Source of the DNA: Ruminococcus sp. AM22-13
GTDB lineage: Bacteria; Bacillota; Clostridia; Lachnospirales; Lachnospiraceae
Assembly (NCBI RefSeq): GCF_003471165.1
Contig: NZ_QRIL01000001.1
Coordinates: 62,001 to 126,000, forward strand
DNA: 64,000 nt
Direction of reading: 5' to 3'
In this document: positions 27,234 through 37,626 of the stretch, one piece after another
Position numbering within the stretch: the first letter of the stretch is position 1
How the letters are laid out: every line of letters begins with the position of its first letter
Notes under the pieces: model-generated
Database searches by the model: none
Told to the model about the DNA's origin: nothing
Seen by the model: the letters and a program-made list of their open reading frames with translations, nothing else
Program-made: the position numbers and the translations under genes

Positions 27234-27455
27234 TTATTCCACGACAATCATTTCGGCATCTGCTTTACGTAAGGATAATTCATATCCTCTTACAGTTACT
27301 TCTACAGGATCTCCCAGAGGTGCAACCTTTCTTACATAAATTTCCACGCCTTTAGTGATTCCCATATCCATGATCCTTCTCTTGACCGGACCTTCGCCGG
27401 TAAGTTTCTGAACCCGGACGGTCTCTCCAACACGTACTTCCTTTAATGTCTTCAA
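27234..27455 (-). CDS. feoA: FeoA domain protein (second copy)
   Basis: 73 residues, a single SH3-like FeoA domain (VQKLTGEGPVKRRIMDMGI, then GYELSLRKADAEMIVVE). FeoA is a small cytoplasmic partner of FeoB. It follows the other feoA by 57 bp and precedes feoB by 167 bp. It shares only moderate similarity with its neighbour, so the two may form a heteromeric pair. Confidence 0.93.
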   Translation of the reverse strand: MKTLKEVRVGETVRVQKLTGEGPVKRRIMDMGITKGVEIYVRKVAPLGDPVEVTVRGYELSLRKADAEMIVVE

Positions 27456-27512
27456 GCTTATTTCCCTTCTTTCCCTAGAATTTTAATGCTTTTTTACAGG
27501 AAGAATTATGGA

Positions 27513-27722
27513 TCAGACCATAATCTTGCTTGCCATATCTTTTCCAATGGCAACCCTGGATTCTTTAACATTGACGATCAGGCTTCCGTTAATCTCAGAA
27601 ACAACTGTGACAACTCCTCCTACTACAAATCCGAGCTCTTCAAGATGTCTCTTAACTTCTTCTTTGCCACCGATCCTTTTGATTGTAAAAGGTTCACCGG
27701 CATTTACCATTGATAACGGCAT
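27513..27722 (-). CDS. feoA: FeoA domain protein (first copy)
   Basis: 69 residues, FeoA/SH3-like domain (FTIKRIGGKEEVKRHLEELGF, then GSLIVNVKESRVAIGKDMASKIMV). It is first in the feo cluster, directly under a promoter whose -10 is covered by a TTAG-N6-CTAA palindrome. It probably starts a transcript with the second feoA. Confidence 0.93.
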   Translation of the reverse strand: MPLSMVNAGEPFTIKRIGGKEEVKRHLEELGFVVGGVVTVVSEINGSLIVNVKESRVAIGKDMASKIMV

Positions 27723-27778
27723 TTCTTCATCCCTTCCTTTGCATTTAATAAATGATAAACATTTTCTTTACCATGTGG

Positions 27779-27809
27779 TTAGTGTATTCTAATTTTGGTT
27801 AGATGTCAA
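27779..27809 (-). promoter_or_regulatory. feoA promoter with palindrome over the -10
   Basis: On the minus strand TTGACA (27809-27804), a 17-bp spacer and TACACT (27786-27781). TTAGAATACACTAA (27792-27779) contains the -10. A degenerate second box (27799-27812) overlaps the -35. Repressor binding here would exclude RNA polymerase. Confidence 0.75.
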
Positions 27810-27998
27810 TAACTTTGTTGATATTTTTATTGAAAAAGTTTTTCATCTGTAAACATTAATAAAATTTTTCATTTATTCGTTATTATATTACTGCAATCTG
27901 CATAATAATTAAACTTCATTCATGCATTCGATATGTAGTATTGATATCGCAAAGTAGTCAATGTTTCAGGTTTCTTAATTAATTTTACAATTCGTCGC

Positions 27999-28277
27999 TT
28001 AGCAGCAACGTGTTTCAAGAATACCATTCAGTGCATTTCCGCTGCTGGTATGGCAGCGAACGATATCTGTAGAAGAACCAACTTCATCCAGAGCACACTT
28101 TACCATTTTATGAGATACAGTATTTGTAAAAAGTACGAGCAGATCCGGACATCCTATTTTTTTACTGAGGTCTGCCTCCATCTGTGTGAATACTTTGCAT
28201 TTGCATTTATAAGATTTACATATTTTCTTATACTGTGCCACCATACGGTCATGTCCACCTACGATTACGATACTCAT
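27999..28277 (-). CDS. DUF2325 family protein
   Basis: 92 residues. A Rossmann-like N-terminus (MSIVIVGGHDRMVAQYKKIC) is followed by Cys at about 20, 24, 26, 43, 63 and 76 and a terminal CC pair. DUF2325 proteins have no settled function. Here it has its own promoter with the same operator geometry as feoA, which places it in the metal regulon; a role in iron or Fe-S stress is inferred. RBS CAGGAGGAC. Confidence 0.8.
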   Translation of the reverse strand: MSIVIVGGHDRMVAQYKKICKSYKCKCKVFTQMEADLSKKIGCPDLLVLFTNTVSHKMVKCALDEVGSSTDIVRCHTSSGNALNGILETRCC

Positions 28278-28370
28278 ATATTGTCCTCCTGATTTTAGTA
28301 TATTTTATGAGTGCTATATTATAGTTATGCTTTCTTATAGTGTTAGTAGTTATTTATCTCTAACTATAAG

Positions 28371-28401
28371 TTAGTATAAACTAACATGACGTTTTTGTCA
28401 A
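28371..28401 (-). promoter_or_regulatory. DUF2325 promoter with palindrome over the -10
   Basis: On the minus strand TTGACA (28401-28396), a 17-bp spacer and TATACT (28378-28373). TTAGTTTATACTAA (28384-28371) covers the -10, with the same offset as at feoA. The rest of 28278-28875 holds family-1 repeat C and the hydF terminator; I see no gene. Confidence 0.75.
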
Positions 28402-28520
28402 TACATTGCAATAAAATATATGTATTTAAAATAAAGTATATTGAAATACTATGAAATATGCAGTTAAGAAGATAAAACCATCCGTTTTGCTATATGTTTC
28501 TACAACAAATAACTAATTTA

Positions 28521-28726
28521 TTGCTCTTGGTAATTGAAGCAAGGGACTTACCTGGCTTCTAGTCAATCGGATATTCGCAATCCGCTTTCGCTACTTGCTC
28601 ATAACCAAATAACTGCTTCGCAGTTTATCAGAAGGGGCTTGTACCCCTTCTGATACAAGCAAGTCCCCACCCACTGCTTATTGCTCTTCGCAATTGAAAC
28701 AGGGGACTTACTTGATTTGGTTAAAT
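28521..28726. repeat. Interspersed intergenic repeat, family 1, copy C
   Basis: The longest copy. It has TCAATCGGATATTCGCAATC, CTACTTGCTCATAACCAAAT, AACTGCTTCGCAGTTTATCA, the pair AGAAGGGGCTTGTACCCCTTCT, CAAGCAAGTCCCCACCCACT and GGGGACTTACTTGATTTGGT. It is the inverse of copy E at 37.5 kb. Confidence 0.85.
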
Positions 28727-28760
28727 TAATTATTCGTGTTTATCTGATCGATAAAATAAA

Positions 28761-28796
28761 CAAAAAGACCACCATACTTCCTTGTATAATGGTCTC
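28761..28796 (-). terminator. Terminator downstream of hydF
   Basis: AGACCATTATAC pairs with GTATGGTGGTCT on the minus strand and is followed by T5. It lies 80 bp after hydF. Confidence 0.75.
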
Positions 28797-28875
28797 TTCA
28801 GCAATTACAAATTATATTTTAGGTGCTCATCTTAGAGCGTGTTTGAAAAAGGCTTTCTGCAAAATATTCTGCAAA

Positions 28876-30081
28876 TTATGGAAGTGCAACGTGCTCTAAA
28901 ATTCCTGTAAGATGAGCAATCGTTATTCCATAATTCGTCATTGGGACATATTGATTTCTGGCTTTATCAATACGGTACATTACATATTTGCGATTAAACA
29001 TACAGGCACCGCATTGGATGATCAGATCATATTTAGTAAGGTCATCAGGAAAATCTGTTCCGCTTACCAGACTTACATCCAGTTTCTCTCCAAAACGTTT
29101 TTTGAGCATTCGCGGAATCTTCACTCTTCCGATATCTTCCTTCAGAGGTGCATGGGTACAGCATTCTGCAATGAGAACATGTGAATTTTCATTAAGAGTA
29201 TCAATTGCCTTTGCGCCTTCTATATAATATGGTAAATCTCCCTTGTATGCTGCAAAAAGAACTGAAAAAGAAGTCAGCATACTCTCCTTTGGTTTATTTT
29301 CATATACATAGGAAAATACCTGCGAGTCTGTAATGATTAATTTCGGAGGTACTGCGAGATTTTCCAAGGCTGACAGATACTGATCTGTTGTCACACTCAT
29401 TACCAGACATTTTTTGTCCAATAGTTCTCTTAAAGTTTGCACCTGTGGTAATATCAGTCTCCCCTTTGGTGCCTGAATGTCCTGTGGCATCACAAGCAGA
29501 ACCAGGTCACCAGTATCAACCAGATCACCGGTAATCATCCTGTTTCCATATCCTTCCGGAATACTTCGGGCAAGCAGTTCCTTCAAATTACGGATTCCCT
29601 CTCCTGTTTTAGCACTGATCAGACAGACTTCTTCCTTTGTGTTCCTTTGAATCAGGTGAGCAAGTTTTTCTTTTTCTTCCTGCGTGTACAGATCTGTTTT
29701 ATTGAGAACGGGAACCACAGGCGTATTTTTCTCTTTAAAGTAACGATACCATTTTAATTCCTGCGACATTTCTTCTTCACAGAAGAGAATAATTGCCAGG
29801 TCCGTCTTCTGCGCTGCAAGTTCTGTTTTTTCGATACGTAAAGCTCCAAGCTCACCTTTATCATCAAATCCCGCCGTGTCGATCAGGACGCAGGGACCGA
29901 GAGGGTAAATTTCCATAGCCTTGTATACAGGATCCGTAGTAGTTCCCGCAACATCTGCTACAATAGATACTTTCTGTCCGGAAAACGCATTGATAAATGA
30001 AGATTTTCCGCTGTTCGTTTTTCCAAAGATTCCAATATGCAGACGATTTGCAGAAGGTGTTTCATTTAATGTAACAGCCAT
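28876..30081 (-). CDS. hydF: [FeFe]-hydrogenase maturation GTPase HydF
   Basis: 401 residues. The N-terminal GTPase domain (GIFGKTNSGKSSFINAF, DTAGFDDKGELG, NKTDLY), the middle dimerisation region and the C-terminal [4Fe-4S] domain (CTHAP, then CGACMFNRK) are in order. HydF is the scaffold that receives the 2Fe subcluster from HydE/HydG and inserts it into apo-hydrogenase. ATG 30081 follows AAAGGA; an ATG ten codons upstream lacks one. It is last in the run TM1266-like, hydE, hydG, hydF. Confidence 0.95.
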   Translation of the reverse strand: MAVTLNETPSANRLHIGIFGKTNSGKSSFINAFSGQKVSIVADVAGTTTDPVYKAMEIYPLGPCVLIDTAGFDDKGELGALRIEKTELAAQKTDLAIILFCEEEMSQELKWYRYFKEKNTPVVPVLNKTDLYTQEEKEKLAHLIQRNTKEEVCLISAKTGEGIRNLKELLARSIPEGYGNRMITGDLVDTGDLVLLVMPQDIQAPKGRLILPQVQTLRELLDKKCLVMSVTTDQYLSALENLAVPPKLIITDSQVFSYVYENKPKESMLTSFSVLFAAYKGDLPYYIEGAKAIDTLNENSHVLIAECCTHAPLKEDIGRVKIPRMLKKRFGEKLDVSLVSGTDFPDDLTKYDLIIQCGACMFNRKYVMYRIDKARNQYVPMTNYGITIAHLTGILEHVALP

Positions 30082-30178
30082 ATTTTTTCCTTTCACAATA
30101 TAATAAGTCACACGAATAAAATCATTCGCGTTTGCGACGTGGCTCTACACTGGATAACTGTTTCGCAGATGATTTCTG

Positions 30179-31600
30179 TCAGAATCTGAAATCACGCTGC
30201 CCATTTACGATATCTGCCAGGTGTTCTTCTGTAAGCCTCTTTACTTTTTCACTTGGAATATTTTCGAGTTCCTTCTGAATCAGTTCCATACCGACTTTCT
30301 TAGTTTCAGGACTTGCATAATCCTGTAAATATTCCATTAAAGTCATCAAGGCATTTGGATGACAGCAGTTTGAAATCTGTTTACTTTTGCACAATGACAT
30401 AAAACGGTCACCGGTTCTTCCGGCTCTGTAACAGGCGGTACAAAAGCTTGGGATGTCTCCCATATTCATCAGCCAGTTTACGATCTCATCAAGCGTGCGC
30501 TGATCGCTGACATCAAACTGAGCAGATGTAACCTCATCTTCCGTTTCAGGCTTATCATATCCACCGACACTGGTTCTTGAAGCTCCACTAATCTGAGAAA
30601 CACCCAAAGGAAGAACTTTCTCACGAACAGCCTGACTCTCTCTTGTTGAAATAATCATACCTGTATATGGAACAGAGATTCGGATCAGTGCACAGATTTT
30701 TGCAAAAATCTCGTCGCTGATACTGTTGTCAAATGCAGACGGATCAATGTCATCCGCATGTTTGATACGTGGCACACTAATCGTATGCGGTCCTACACCA
30801 TGAACTGCTTCCAGATGTTCCGCATGCATCAGAAGTCCTGCAAATTCATATCTGTAAAGTTCCAGTCCGAACAATACACCTAAACCGACATCATCAATAC
30901 CGCCTTCCATCGCGCGGTCCATTGCCTCTGTGTGATATGCATAGTTATGTTTCGGTCCTGTTGGATGAAGCTTTTCATAGCTTTCTTTATGATATGTTTC
31001 CTGGAAAAGAATATAAGTACCGATTCCGGCTTCTTTTAATTTACGGTAATTTTCTACTGTTGTAGCTGCAATATTTACATTTACACGACGGATCGCACCA
31101 TTTTTATGTTTGATACTATAGATCGTTTTGATACATTCCAGAATATATTCAATCGGGTTATTGAGCGGATCTTCACCCGCCTCAATAGCGAGTCGCTTAT
31201 GTCCCATATCCTGCAATGCGGTAACTTCTTTTACAATTTCTTCCTGTGTTAATTTCTTACGGGCAATGTGCTGGTTTTTCTTATGATACGGGCAGTACAC
31301 ACAGCCATTTACACAATAGTTAGACAGATACAGAGGCGCAAACAAAACAATTCTGTTTCCGTAGAATTCTTTCTTGATTTCCGCTGCCAGATCATACATC
31401 TCCTGAATTTTCTCAGGAATTGGACAGGCAAGAAGAACAGACGCTTCTCTGTGCGTAAGACCTTTACATTCTTTTGCTTTCGCAAGAATCTGATCGATCA
31501 GTTCCACATTCTCCTTGTTTGCGTCAGCGTAGGCAAGGGTTTCCCGGATTTCCTCGTCGGAAATGAATTCTTCTGCTTTTAATGATTTTGGATTATACAT
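30179..31600 (-). CDS. hydG: [FeFe]-hydrogenase H-cluster radical SAM maturase HydG
   Basis: 473 residues. The radical-SAM motif CVNGCVYCPYHKKN (CX3CX2C) lies near residue 94. The C-terminal auxiliary cluster includes CTACYRAGRTGDRFM. HydG cleaves tyrosine to make the CO and cyanide ligands of the H-cluster. ATG 31600 follows AAAGGA. It is 97 bp before hydF and 170 bp after hydE, whose intergenic region may hold a separate promoter. Confidence 0.96.
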   Translation of the reverse strand: MYNPKSLKAEEFISDEEIRETLAYADANKENVELIDQILAKAKECKGLTHREASVLLACPIPEKIQEMYDLAAEIKKEFYGNRIVLFAPLYLSNYCVNGCVYCPYHKKNQHIARKKLTQEEIVKEVTALQDMGHKRLAIEAGEDPLNNPIEYILECIKTIYSIKHKNGAIRRVNVNIAATTVENYRKLKEAGIGTYILFQETYHKESYEKLHPTGPKHNYAYHTEAMDRAMEGGIDDVGLGVLFGLELYRYEFAGLLMHAEHLEAVHGVGPHTISVPRIKHADDIDPSAFDNSISDEIFAKICALIRISVPYTGMIISTRESQAVREKVLPLGVSQISGASRTSVGGYDKPETEDEVTSAQFDVSDQRTLDEIVNWLMNMGDIPSFCTACYRAGRTGDRFMSLCKSKQISNCCHPNALMTLMEYLQDYASPETKKVGMELIQKELENIPSEKVKRLTEEHLADIVNGQRDFRF

Positions 31601-31770
31601 AGGCTTTTTTCCTTTCTTTTCGGTCAGGAGCTTTCTTATCAACTGCTTTCCGATTAGTTTTTATTTTTCTATATTCAGTTTTATATTCCGCATACTGCGG
31701 ATGCTTAAGTTATTCAGAAGTGACTCTTTTTGTAAAGCATTCTGGAACTTCAGAAAAATCAGCTTTACAT

Positions 31771-32817
31771 TCAGACCTTATAATCTCCTCTGTCCGTCAC
31801 TACTTCATAACCAATGCTCTTCATTCTTGCTGCCATACAGGCCTTACATTCTGCTGCTTCGTCACCGGTGCAGATTTTGTTATCATAAAGTTTGTATTTA
31901 TCTCTGACATTGACCGGAGAAAGGTTAGGCATTACGACGTTTCCGCCAGCCAGAATTCCCTTCTCTCTTCCTTTAGGATCAATTGTTCCAAGTGCAGTTG
32001 TCGCTGGCAGAAGAACATGTGGATGAATCAGTCTGATGATTGATAATAATCTCAATGTCAGATCCAGTGTCCCTGCAGGCTGATCTGCAAACGGAGTATC
32101 CTTATGAGGAATAAAAGGTCCAATGCCAACCATTTCAGGTTTCAATTCTTTAATAAACAGAAGATCCTGATAAAGGGTGTCTACCGTTTGTCCCGGTGAT
32201 CCTACCATAAATCCGCAACCGGTCTGATAGCCGATTTTTTTCAGAACTTTCAGGCAGTTTTTTCTGTTGTTTAAAGACATCTGTTGTGGATGGAGTTTTC
32301 TGTAATGTTCTTCATCTGCAGTTTCGTGTCTTAACAGATATCTGTCAGCTCCGGCATTAAAATATGCCTGATAACTTTCTTCACTCTTCTCACCAATGGA
32401 TAAGGTTACTGCACAGTCCGGATATTTTGATTTAATTTTCTGAACGATCTGGCAGATTTTCACATCTGTATAATAAGGATCCTCTCCTCCCTGTAATACA
32501 AATGTACGAAATCCCAGGTTCCATCCGGTTTTACAACAGGATAGAATCTGTTCTGTTGTAAGGCGATATCTGTCGGCCTTTGTATTGCCGTTGCGGATTC
32601 CACAGTAATAGCAGTTATTTTTACAATAATTAGTAAATTCAATCAGACCGCGGATATATATTTTATTTCCATAGATCTGTGTCGCTGTCTGCTGTGCCTT
32701 TTTATGAAGTTCCTGTATCAGAAAGGAATCTTGTGTCTGTAAAATCGAGCCTAATTCTTCCCTTGAAATACTTTGCGTATTTTGGATACTCTCTAACATT
32801 TTTAAATCTGCTAACAC
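31771..32817 (-). CDS. hydE: [FeFe]-hydrogenase H-cluster radical SAM maturase HydE
   Basis: 348 residues. The radical-SAM motif is CKNNCYYCGIRNGN near residue 63, then LQGGEDPYYTD and GVGPFIPHKDTPF-like family blocks (here MVGIGPFIPHKDTPF). HydE builds the dithiolate bridge of the H-cluster. The start appears to be GTG at 32817, eight bases after GAGGGGG; an ATG six codons in is the alternative. It starts 18 bp after the TM1266-like gene. Confidence 0.95.
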   Translation of the reverse strand: MLADLKMLESIQNTQSISREELGSILQTQDSFLIQELHKKAQQTATQIYGNKIYIRGLIEFTNYCKNNCYYCGIRNGNTKADRYRLTTEQILSCCKTGWNLGFRTFVLQGGEDPYYTDVKICQIVQKIKSKYPDCAVTLSIGEKSEESYQAYFNAGADRYLLRHETADEEHYRKLHPQQMSLNNRKNCLKVLKKIGYQTGCGFMVGSPGQTVDTLYQDLLFIKELKPEMVGIGPFIPHKDTPFADQPAGTLDLTLRLLSIIRLIHPHVLLPATTALGTIDPKGREKGILAGGNVVMPNLSPVNVRDKYKLYDNKICTGDEAAECKACMAARMKSIGYEVVTDRGDYKV

Positions 32818-32835
32818 TATGTAATCCCCCTCTTG

Positions 32836-33093
32836 TTATATGTTTTCTGCCTTTTTTGAGCAAACTGTTTTTGCAGAAATCCCTGCAAGCCGCCCGATTT
32901 TTCCTGTCATTGCATTAATCATATCCTGGGGGGCATCCATCGCCACGCTGATAATATTAACACCACGCTGTCTGTATGGGATTCCCATTCTTCCTATGAT
33001 ATATTCACCATATTCGTGAAGAATCTGATTCAGCTCTTTCACAGAATCAGGCTCTTCAACTATAATTCCAATCACCGCAATTCTGCTCGCCAT
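32836..33093 (-). CDS. TM1266-family putative iron-only hydrogenase regulator
   Basis: 85 residues with an ACT/NikR-like ferredoxin fold (IAVIGIIVEEPDSVKELNQI, then RGVNIISVAMDAP). This family is regularly encoded with hydE/hydG and is annotated as a putative regulator of the iron-only hydrogenase system, without demonstrated mechanism. It is first in the maturase run. Confidence 0.88.
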   Translation of the reverse strand: MASRIAVIGIIVEEPDSVKELNQILHEYGEYIIGRMGIPYRQRGVNIISVAMDAPQDMINAMTGKIGRLAGISAKTVCSKKAENI

Positions 33094-33136
33094 AGAAACA
33101 CCTCATTTCAGAAATTTTCTCAGATAATTTTCAAAA

Positions 33137-34111
33137 TTAATATGTACAGAAATTTACAACTCTCTGAATCTGATGACTGATCGGATAATAGTCGTATCCA
33201 TAAACTCCAGTCATCCATCCTGCATACTGAGCCTCCGGATCATAGTAAAGGCCATTTATTTCTACCCAGCAATGGCGTGTAAACCCATCTGCCGCTCCAT
33301 CTCTGCTTCCGGGTACTCTGCCGCAAACCATATATGGAGTATATCCTACCTCACGTGCGAGGGCTGCAAAAATACAGGAAAATCCATAACAATTGCCATA
33401 ACCTGTACTAAACATTCGCAGTGCTTCACTACGTGCCCATCCACTCTGGTAAAGATTAGGATCCGGACCACCATAATAAAAGCCGCCATAAACAACGTAT
33501 TTCCAACATGCATAAAGTTTCTGACTCTGGCTCATACTTGAGTTTGTAATTGATGCAACTATTTTCATGACACGCATTTTTAATAGCGCATTATAGTCTT
33601 TTCTTGCAGCACCGGAACTGGTGAAATAAAGTTGACCGTTTTGTCTGGATTTGTTTTGATACAATCTTCCTTTAGGGTCTGCATAATATAAATTGTTTTT
33701 ATATATGAAGTATCCAATTGTGGCGCGGCCATGTTTTGTACTTATATGGTAACGATTAGATCCGGATTTTACGATTCTGTTTTCTTTCTTTTCAAATAAG
33801 CGTCCTTTTTCATCAAAAACATAGACTACATTATTGATTCGCTGACCACCACGAACGGCATTCCCATTGGCTCCGAAATAATATTTGTAACCATTATATC
33901 GTTTCCATGTGTTTTTTACCATTTTTCCCTTATAGTAGTAATATATTTTATTACCTTTTGTAACCAGTTCTCTTATTGGAACAGCTGATGGTGTTGGTGA
34001 AGGCTGCTCGGTAACCAGAACATCATTTTCTGTAGCCTGCACCTGAAATACAGGCACAGTTAAAATGCCCATCATTAATAAAACAAAAAAGAGTTTTTTC
34101 AGTGTCTTCAT
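33137..34111 (-). CDS. Secreted transglutaminase-like protein
   Basis: 324 residues. The signal peptide (about 1-26, ending VQAT) and a short Thr/Pro linker precede aromatic Gly/Tyr repeats (about 48-160: KIYYYYKGKMVKNTWKRYNG, YKYYFGANGN, VYVFDEKGRL, LYYADPKGRLYQ). These resemble choline- or glucan-binding cell-surface repeats. The C-terminal domain has Cys in GNCYGFSC (about 241), His in RHCWVEI (about 286) and Asp in YYDPE, a transglutaminase/peptidase triad. It may crosslink or cleave surface protein or peptidoglycan. RBS GAGGGAG before ATG 34111. Confidence 0.8.
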   Translation of the reverse strand: MKTLKKLFFVLLMMGILTVPVFQVQATENDVLVTEQPSPTPSAVPIRELVTKGNKIYYYYKGKMVKNTWKRYNGYKYYFGANGNAVRGGQRINNVVYVFDEKGRLFEKKENRIVKSGSNRYHISTKHGRATIGYFIYKNNLYYADPKGRLYQNKSRQNGQLYFTSSGAARKDYNALLKMRVMKIVASITNSSMSQSQKLYACWKYVVYGGFYYGGPDPNLYQSGWARSEALRMFSTGYGNCYGFSCIFAALAREVGYTPYMVCGRVPGSRDGAADGFTRHCWVEINGLYYDPEAQYAGWMTGVYGYDYYPISHQIQRVVNFCTY

Positions 34112-34234
34112 AAACTTTCTCTCCCTCATCTATAAGTTTGTAAGATAATCAGCAAAATGTGCTTCTTTTTACTGCTTACACATGAATTGTATCAAAAATG
34201 TCAATTGATTTCTATATTTTTATTGATTTTTTAC

Positions 34235-34280
34235 AAAAAATACTGCTATCCGAAGTTATTCATTCAGATAACAGTATTTT
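34235..34280 (-). terminator. Terminator after purC
   Basis: AAAATACTGCTATC (34237-34250) pairs with GATAACAGTATTTT (34267-34280); the minus strand continues in T. Confidence 0.85.
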
Positions 34281-34324
34281 CAAAATCATATATTTGTTTC
34301 CCGCCAGAATATACGAATAAATAA

Positions 34325-35197
34325 TCAGGCTAATTTCTTACCAGTAAGCATTTCGTAACTCTGAAGATATTTTTCAATCGTCTTATCTACGATATCCTGC
34401 GGAAGAGTCCAGTTATTGTCCGGATTCGCTTTCAACCAGTCACGGGCAAACTGTTTGTCAAAGGACGGCTGTCCATGTCCTGGTTCATAGCCTTCTGCCG
34501 GCCAGAAACGAGAGCTGTCAGGTGTAAGCATCTCATCACCGATTACCATATTTCCCTCTTCATCCAGTCCAAACTCAAATTTGGTATCTGCGATGATAAT
34601 TCCTTTGCTTAATGCATATTCTGCACATTTCTTGTAAAGTGCAATGGTATTATCACGAAGTTTTGCAGCTAATTCTTCTCCTCTTCCCGGGAAATATTTC
34701 TCAAGGTGAGCAATACTCTGCTCATAGGAAATATTTTCATCATGATCACCAATCTCTGCCTTTGTAGACGGAGTATAGATAGGCTCAGGAAGTTTGTCTG
34801 ATTCTTTCAGGCCTTCTGGTAACTCAATACCACAGACTTTACCGGTTTTCTTGTAGCTTTCCCAGCCGCTTCCGGTAATGTAACCACGTACGATACATTC
34901 GATTGGCAGCATCTCAAGCTTACGGCACATCATACTATTTCCATCAAATTTCTCCTGCTGGAAGAATTCAGGCATATCTTTTACATCTACAGAAATCATA
35001 TGGTTCGGCAGAATATCTTCTGTCATATCAAACCAGAATTTGGACATCTGAGTCAGTACAGTTCCTTTCTTTGTTACCTGGTTATTCAGGATAACATCAA
35101 AGCAGCTGATGCGGTCTGTTGCAACCATGATCAGGCTGTCACCGTTGTCATAAATCTCACGTACTTTACCTTCTTTGATTGGTTTCATTTCCTGCAT
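34325..35197 (-). CDS. purC: Phosphoribosylaminoimidazole-succinocarboxamide synthase
   Basis: 290 residues. SAICAR synthetase of purine synthesis joins CAIR and aspartate with ATP. Motifs are EGKVREIYD near the N-terminus, ATDRISCFDVILNN, VRGYITGSGWESYKKTG, PIYTPSTKAEIGDHDENIS, LADTKFEFG-type IADTKFEFGLD and LTPDSSRFWP. ATG 35197 follows GAGGTG; upstream frame to 35287 is not needed for the fold. It stands alone, not in a pur operon here. Confidence 0.96.
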   Translation of the reverse strand: MQEMKPIKEGKVREIYDNGDSLIMVATDRISCFDVILNNQVTKKGTVLTQMSKFWFDMTEDILPNHMISVDVKDMPEFFQQEKFDGNSMMCRKLEMLPIECIVRGYITGSGWESYKKTGKVCGIELPEGLKESDKLPEPIYTPSTKAEIGDHDENISYEQSIAHLEKYFPGRGEELAAKLRDNTIALYKKCAEYALSKGIIIADTKFEFGLDEEGNMVIGDEMLTPDSSRFWPAEGYEPGHGQPSFDKQFARDWLKANPDNNWTLPQDIVDKTIEKYLQSYEMLTGKKLA

Positions 35198-35323
35198 TTT
35201 TTCGCACCTCAATATTCTTATGTACTTTTGTTCGGTTCGCACCGGAATTACTGTATTACCGTACCACCATCTCTGTAAGGTTGTCAATACGCTGAATTTT
35301 ATTTAGGTACACTGATAAAATGT

Positions 35324-35384
35324 TGGGACTTGATTTAACCAAATCAAGTAAGTCCCCTGCTTCAATTGCGAATATCCGATTGAC
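35324..35384. repeat. Interspersed intergenic repeat, family 1, copy D (short)
   Basis: GGGACTTGATTT and AAATCAAGTAAGTCCC form a hairpin, then CTGCTTCAATTGCGAATATCCGATTGA. It abuts the end of glpK and could act as its transcript end. Confidence 0.75.
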
Positions 35385-35388
35385 TTAA

Positions 35389-36903
<1,515 letters not shown>

Positions 36904-36943
36904 TTATCAGTCTATAAATAACCATACCACAAACAGAAGTCAG

Positions 36944-36972
36944 TTGCTATTATTTTTTGTTCATGTTATGAT
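36944..36972 (+). promoter_or_regulatory. Promoter of the NusG-domain-II gene
   Basis: TTGCTA (36944-36949), a 17-bp spacer and TATGAT (36967-36972), 23 bp before the ATG. No metal box was seen. Confidence 0.6.
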
Positions 36973-36995
36973 GCAGTCATAAAAAATTGAGAAAG

Positions 36996-37379
36996 ATGGT
37001 AAAAATCTTGAAGAAAAAAGAAATCATTTTTATAAGTGCTATTCTTATTCTGGCACTTGCGTTGTGGGGTGGTATGTCTTTTGTAAATAAAGGCAGGCAT
37101 GGATCTATTAAAATCACAGTAGATGGGCAGGAATACGGTACTTATTCTTTGTCAAAAGATCAGATTATTAAAATCAATGATACTAACGTATGCGAAATTA
37201 AAGATGGAAAGGCATACATGCTCTCGGCTGACTGTCCGGATCATTTATGTATGAAGCAGAAATCAATCGACGAAAAAGGAGGCACTATCGTATGCCTCCC
37301 TAATAAGGTTGTTATTGAAGGTAATAAAAACTCGGATTCAGGAGATACGAATCAACCATCTATTGATGCAGTAACCTAA
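36996..37379 (+). CDS. Membrane-anchored NusG domain II protein
   Basis: 127 residues from ATG 36996; a TTG at 36987 is an alternative, and the ribosome-binding site is weak. A single N-terminal helix (about 9-27) anchors an extracytoplasmic NusG-II beta domain with ITVDGQEYGTYSL, DCPDHLCMKQ and GTIVCLPNKVVIE, so two or three conserved Cys. Such proteins commonly occur with Gx transporters and FMN-binding/ApbE genes. Here it lies alone, 21 kb from the Gx gene, so a link to the flavin island is only suggested. Confidence 0.85.
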   Translation: MVKILKKKEIIFISAILILALALWGGMSFVNKGRHGSIKITVDGQEYGTYSLSKDQIIKINDTNVCEIKDGKAYMLSADCPDHLCMKQKSIDEKGGTIVCLPNKVVIEGNKNSDSGDTNQPSIDAVT

Positions 37380-37454
37380 TCTGCTTTTTCTTCAGGTTGT
37401 CATAATTCATATCTTCTGACAAGTTATAGGTCTATTGCTTTTATATAAGCTTTT

Positions 37455-37616
37455 TAACCAAATCAAGTAAGTCCCCTGCTTCAATTGCGAAGAGCAATAA
37501 GCAGTGGGTGGGGACTTGCTTGTATCAGAAGGGGTACAAGCCCCTTCTGATATACTGCGAAGCAGTTATTTGGTTATGAGCAAGTAGCGAAAGCGGATTG
37601 CGAATATCCGATTGAA
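37455..37616. repeat. Interspersed intergenic repeat, family 1, copy E
   Basis: Full-length copy in the orientation opposite to copy C. It runs from AACCAAATCAAGTAAGTCCC through the AGAAGGGGTACAAGCCCCTTCT hairpin to GATTGCGAATATCCGATTGA. It fills most of the gap between the NusG-II gene and spoIVA. Confidence 0.85.
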
Positions 37617-37626
37617 TATGCTATAT

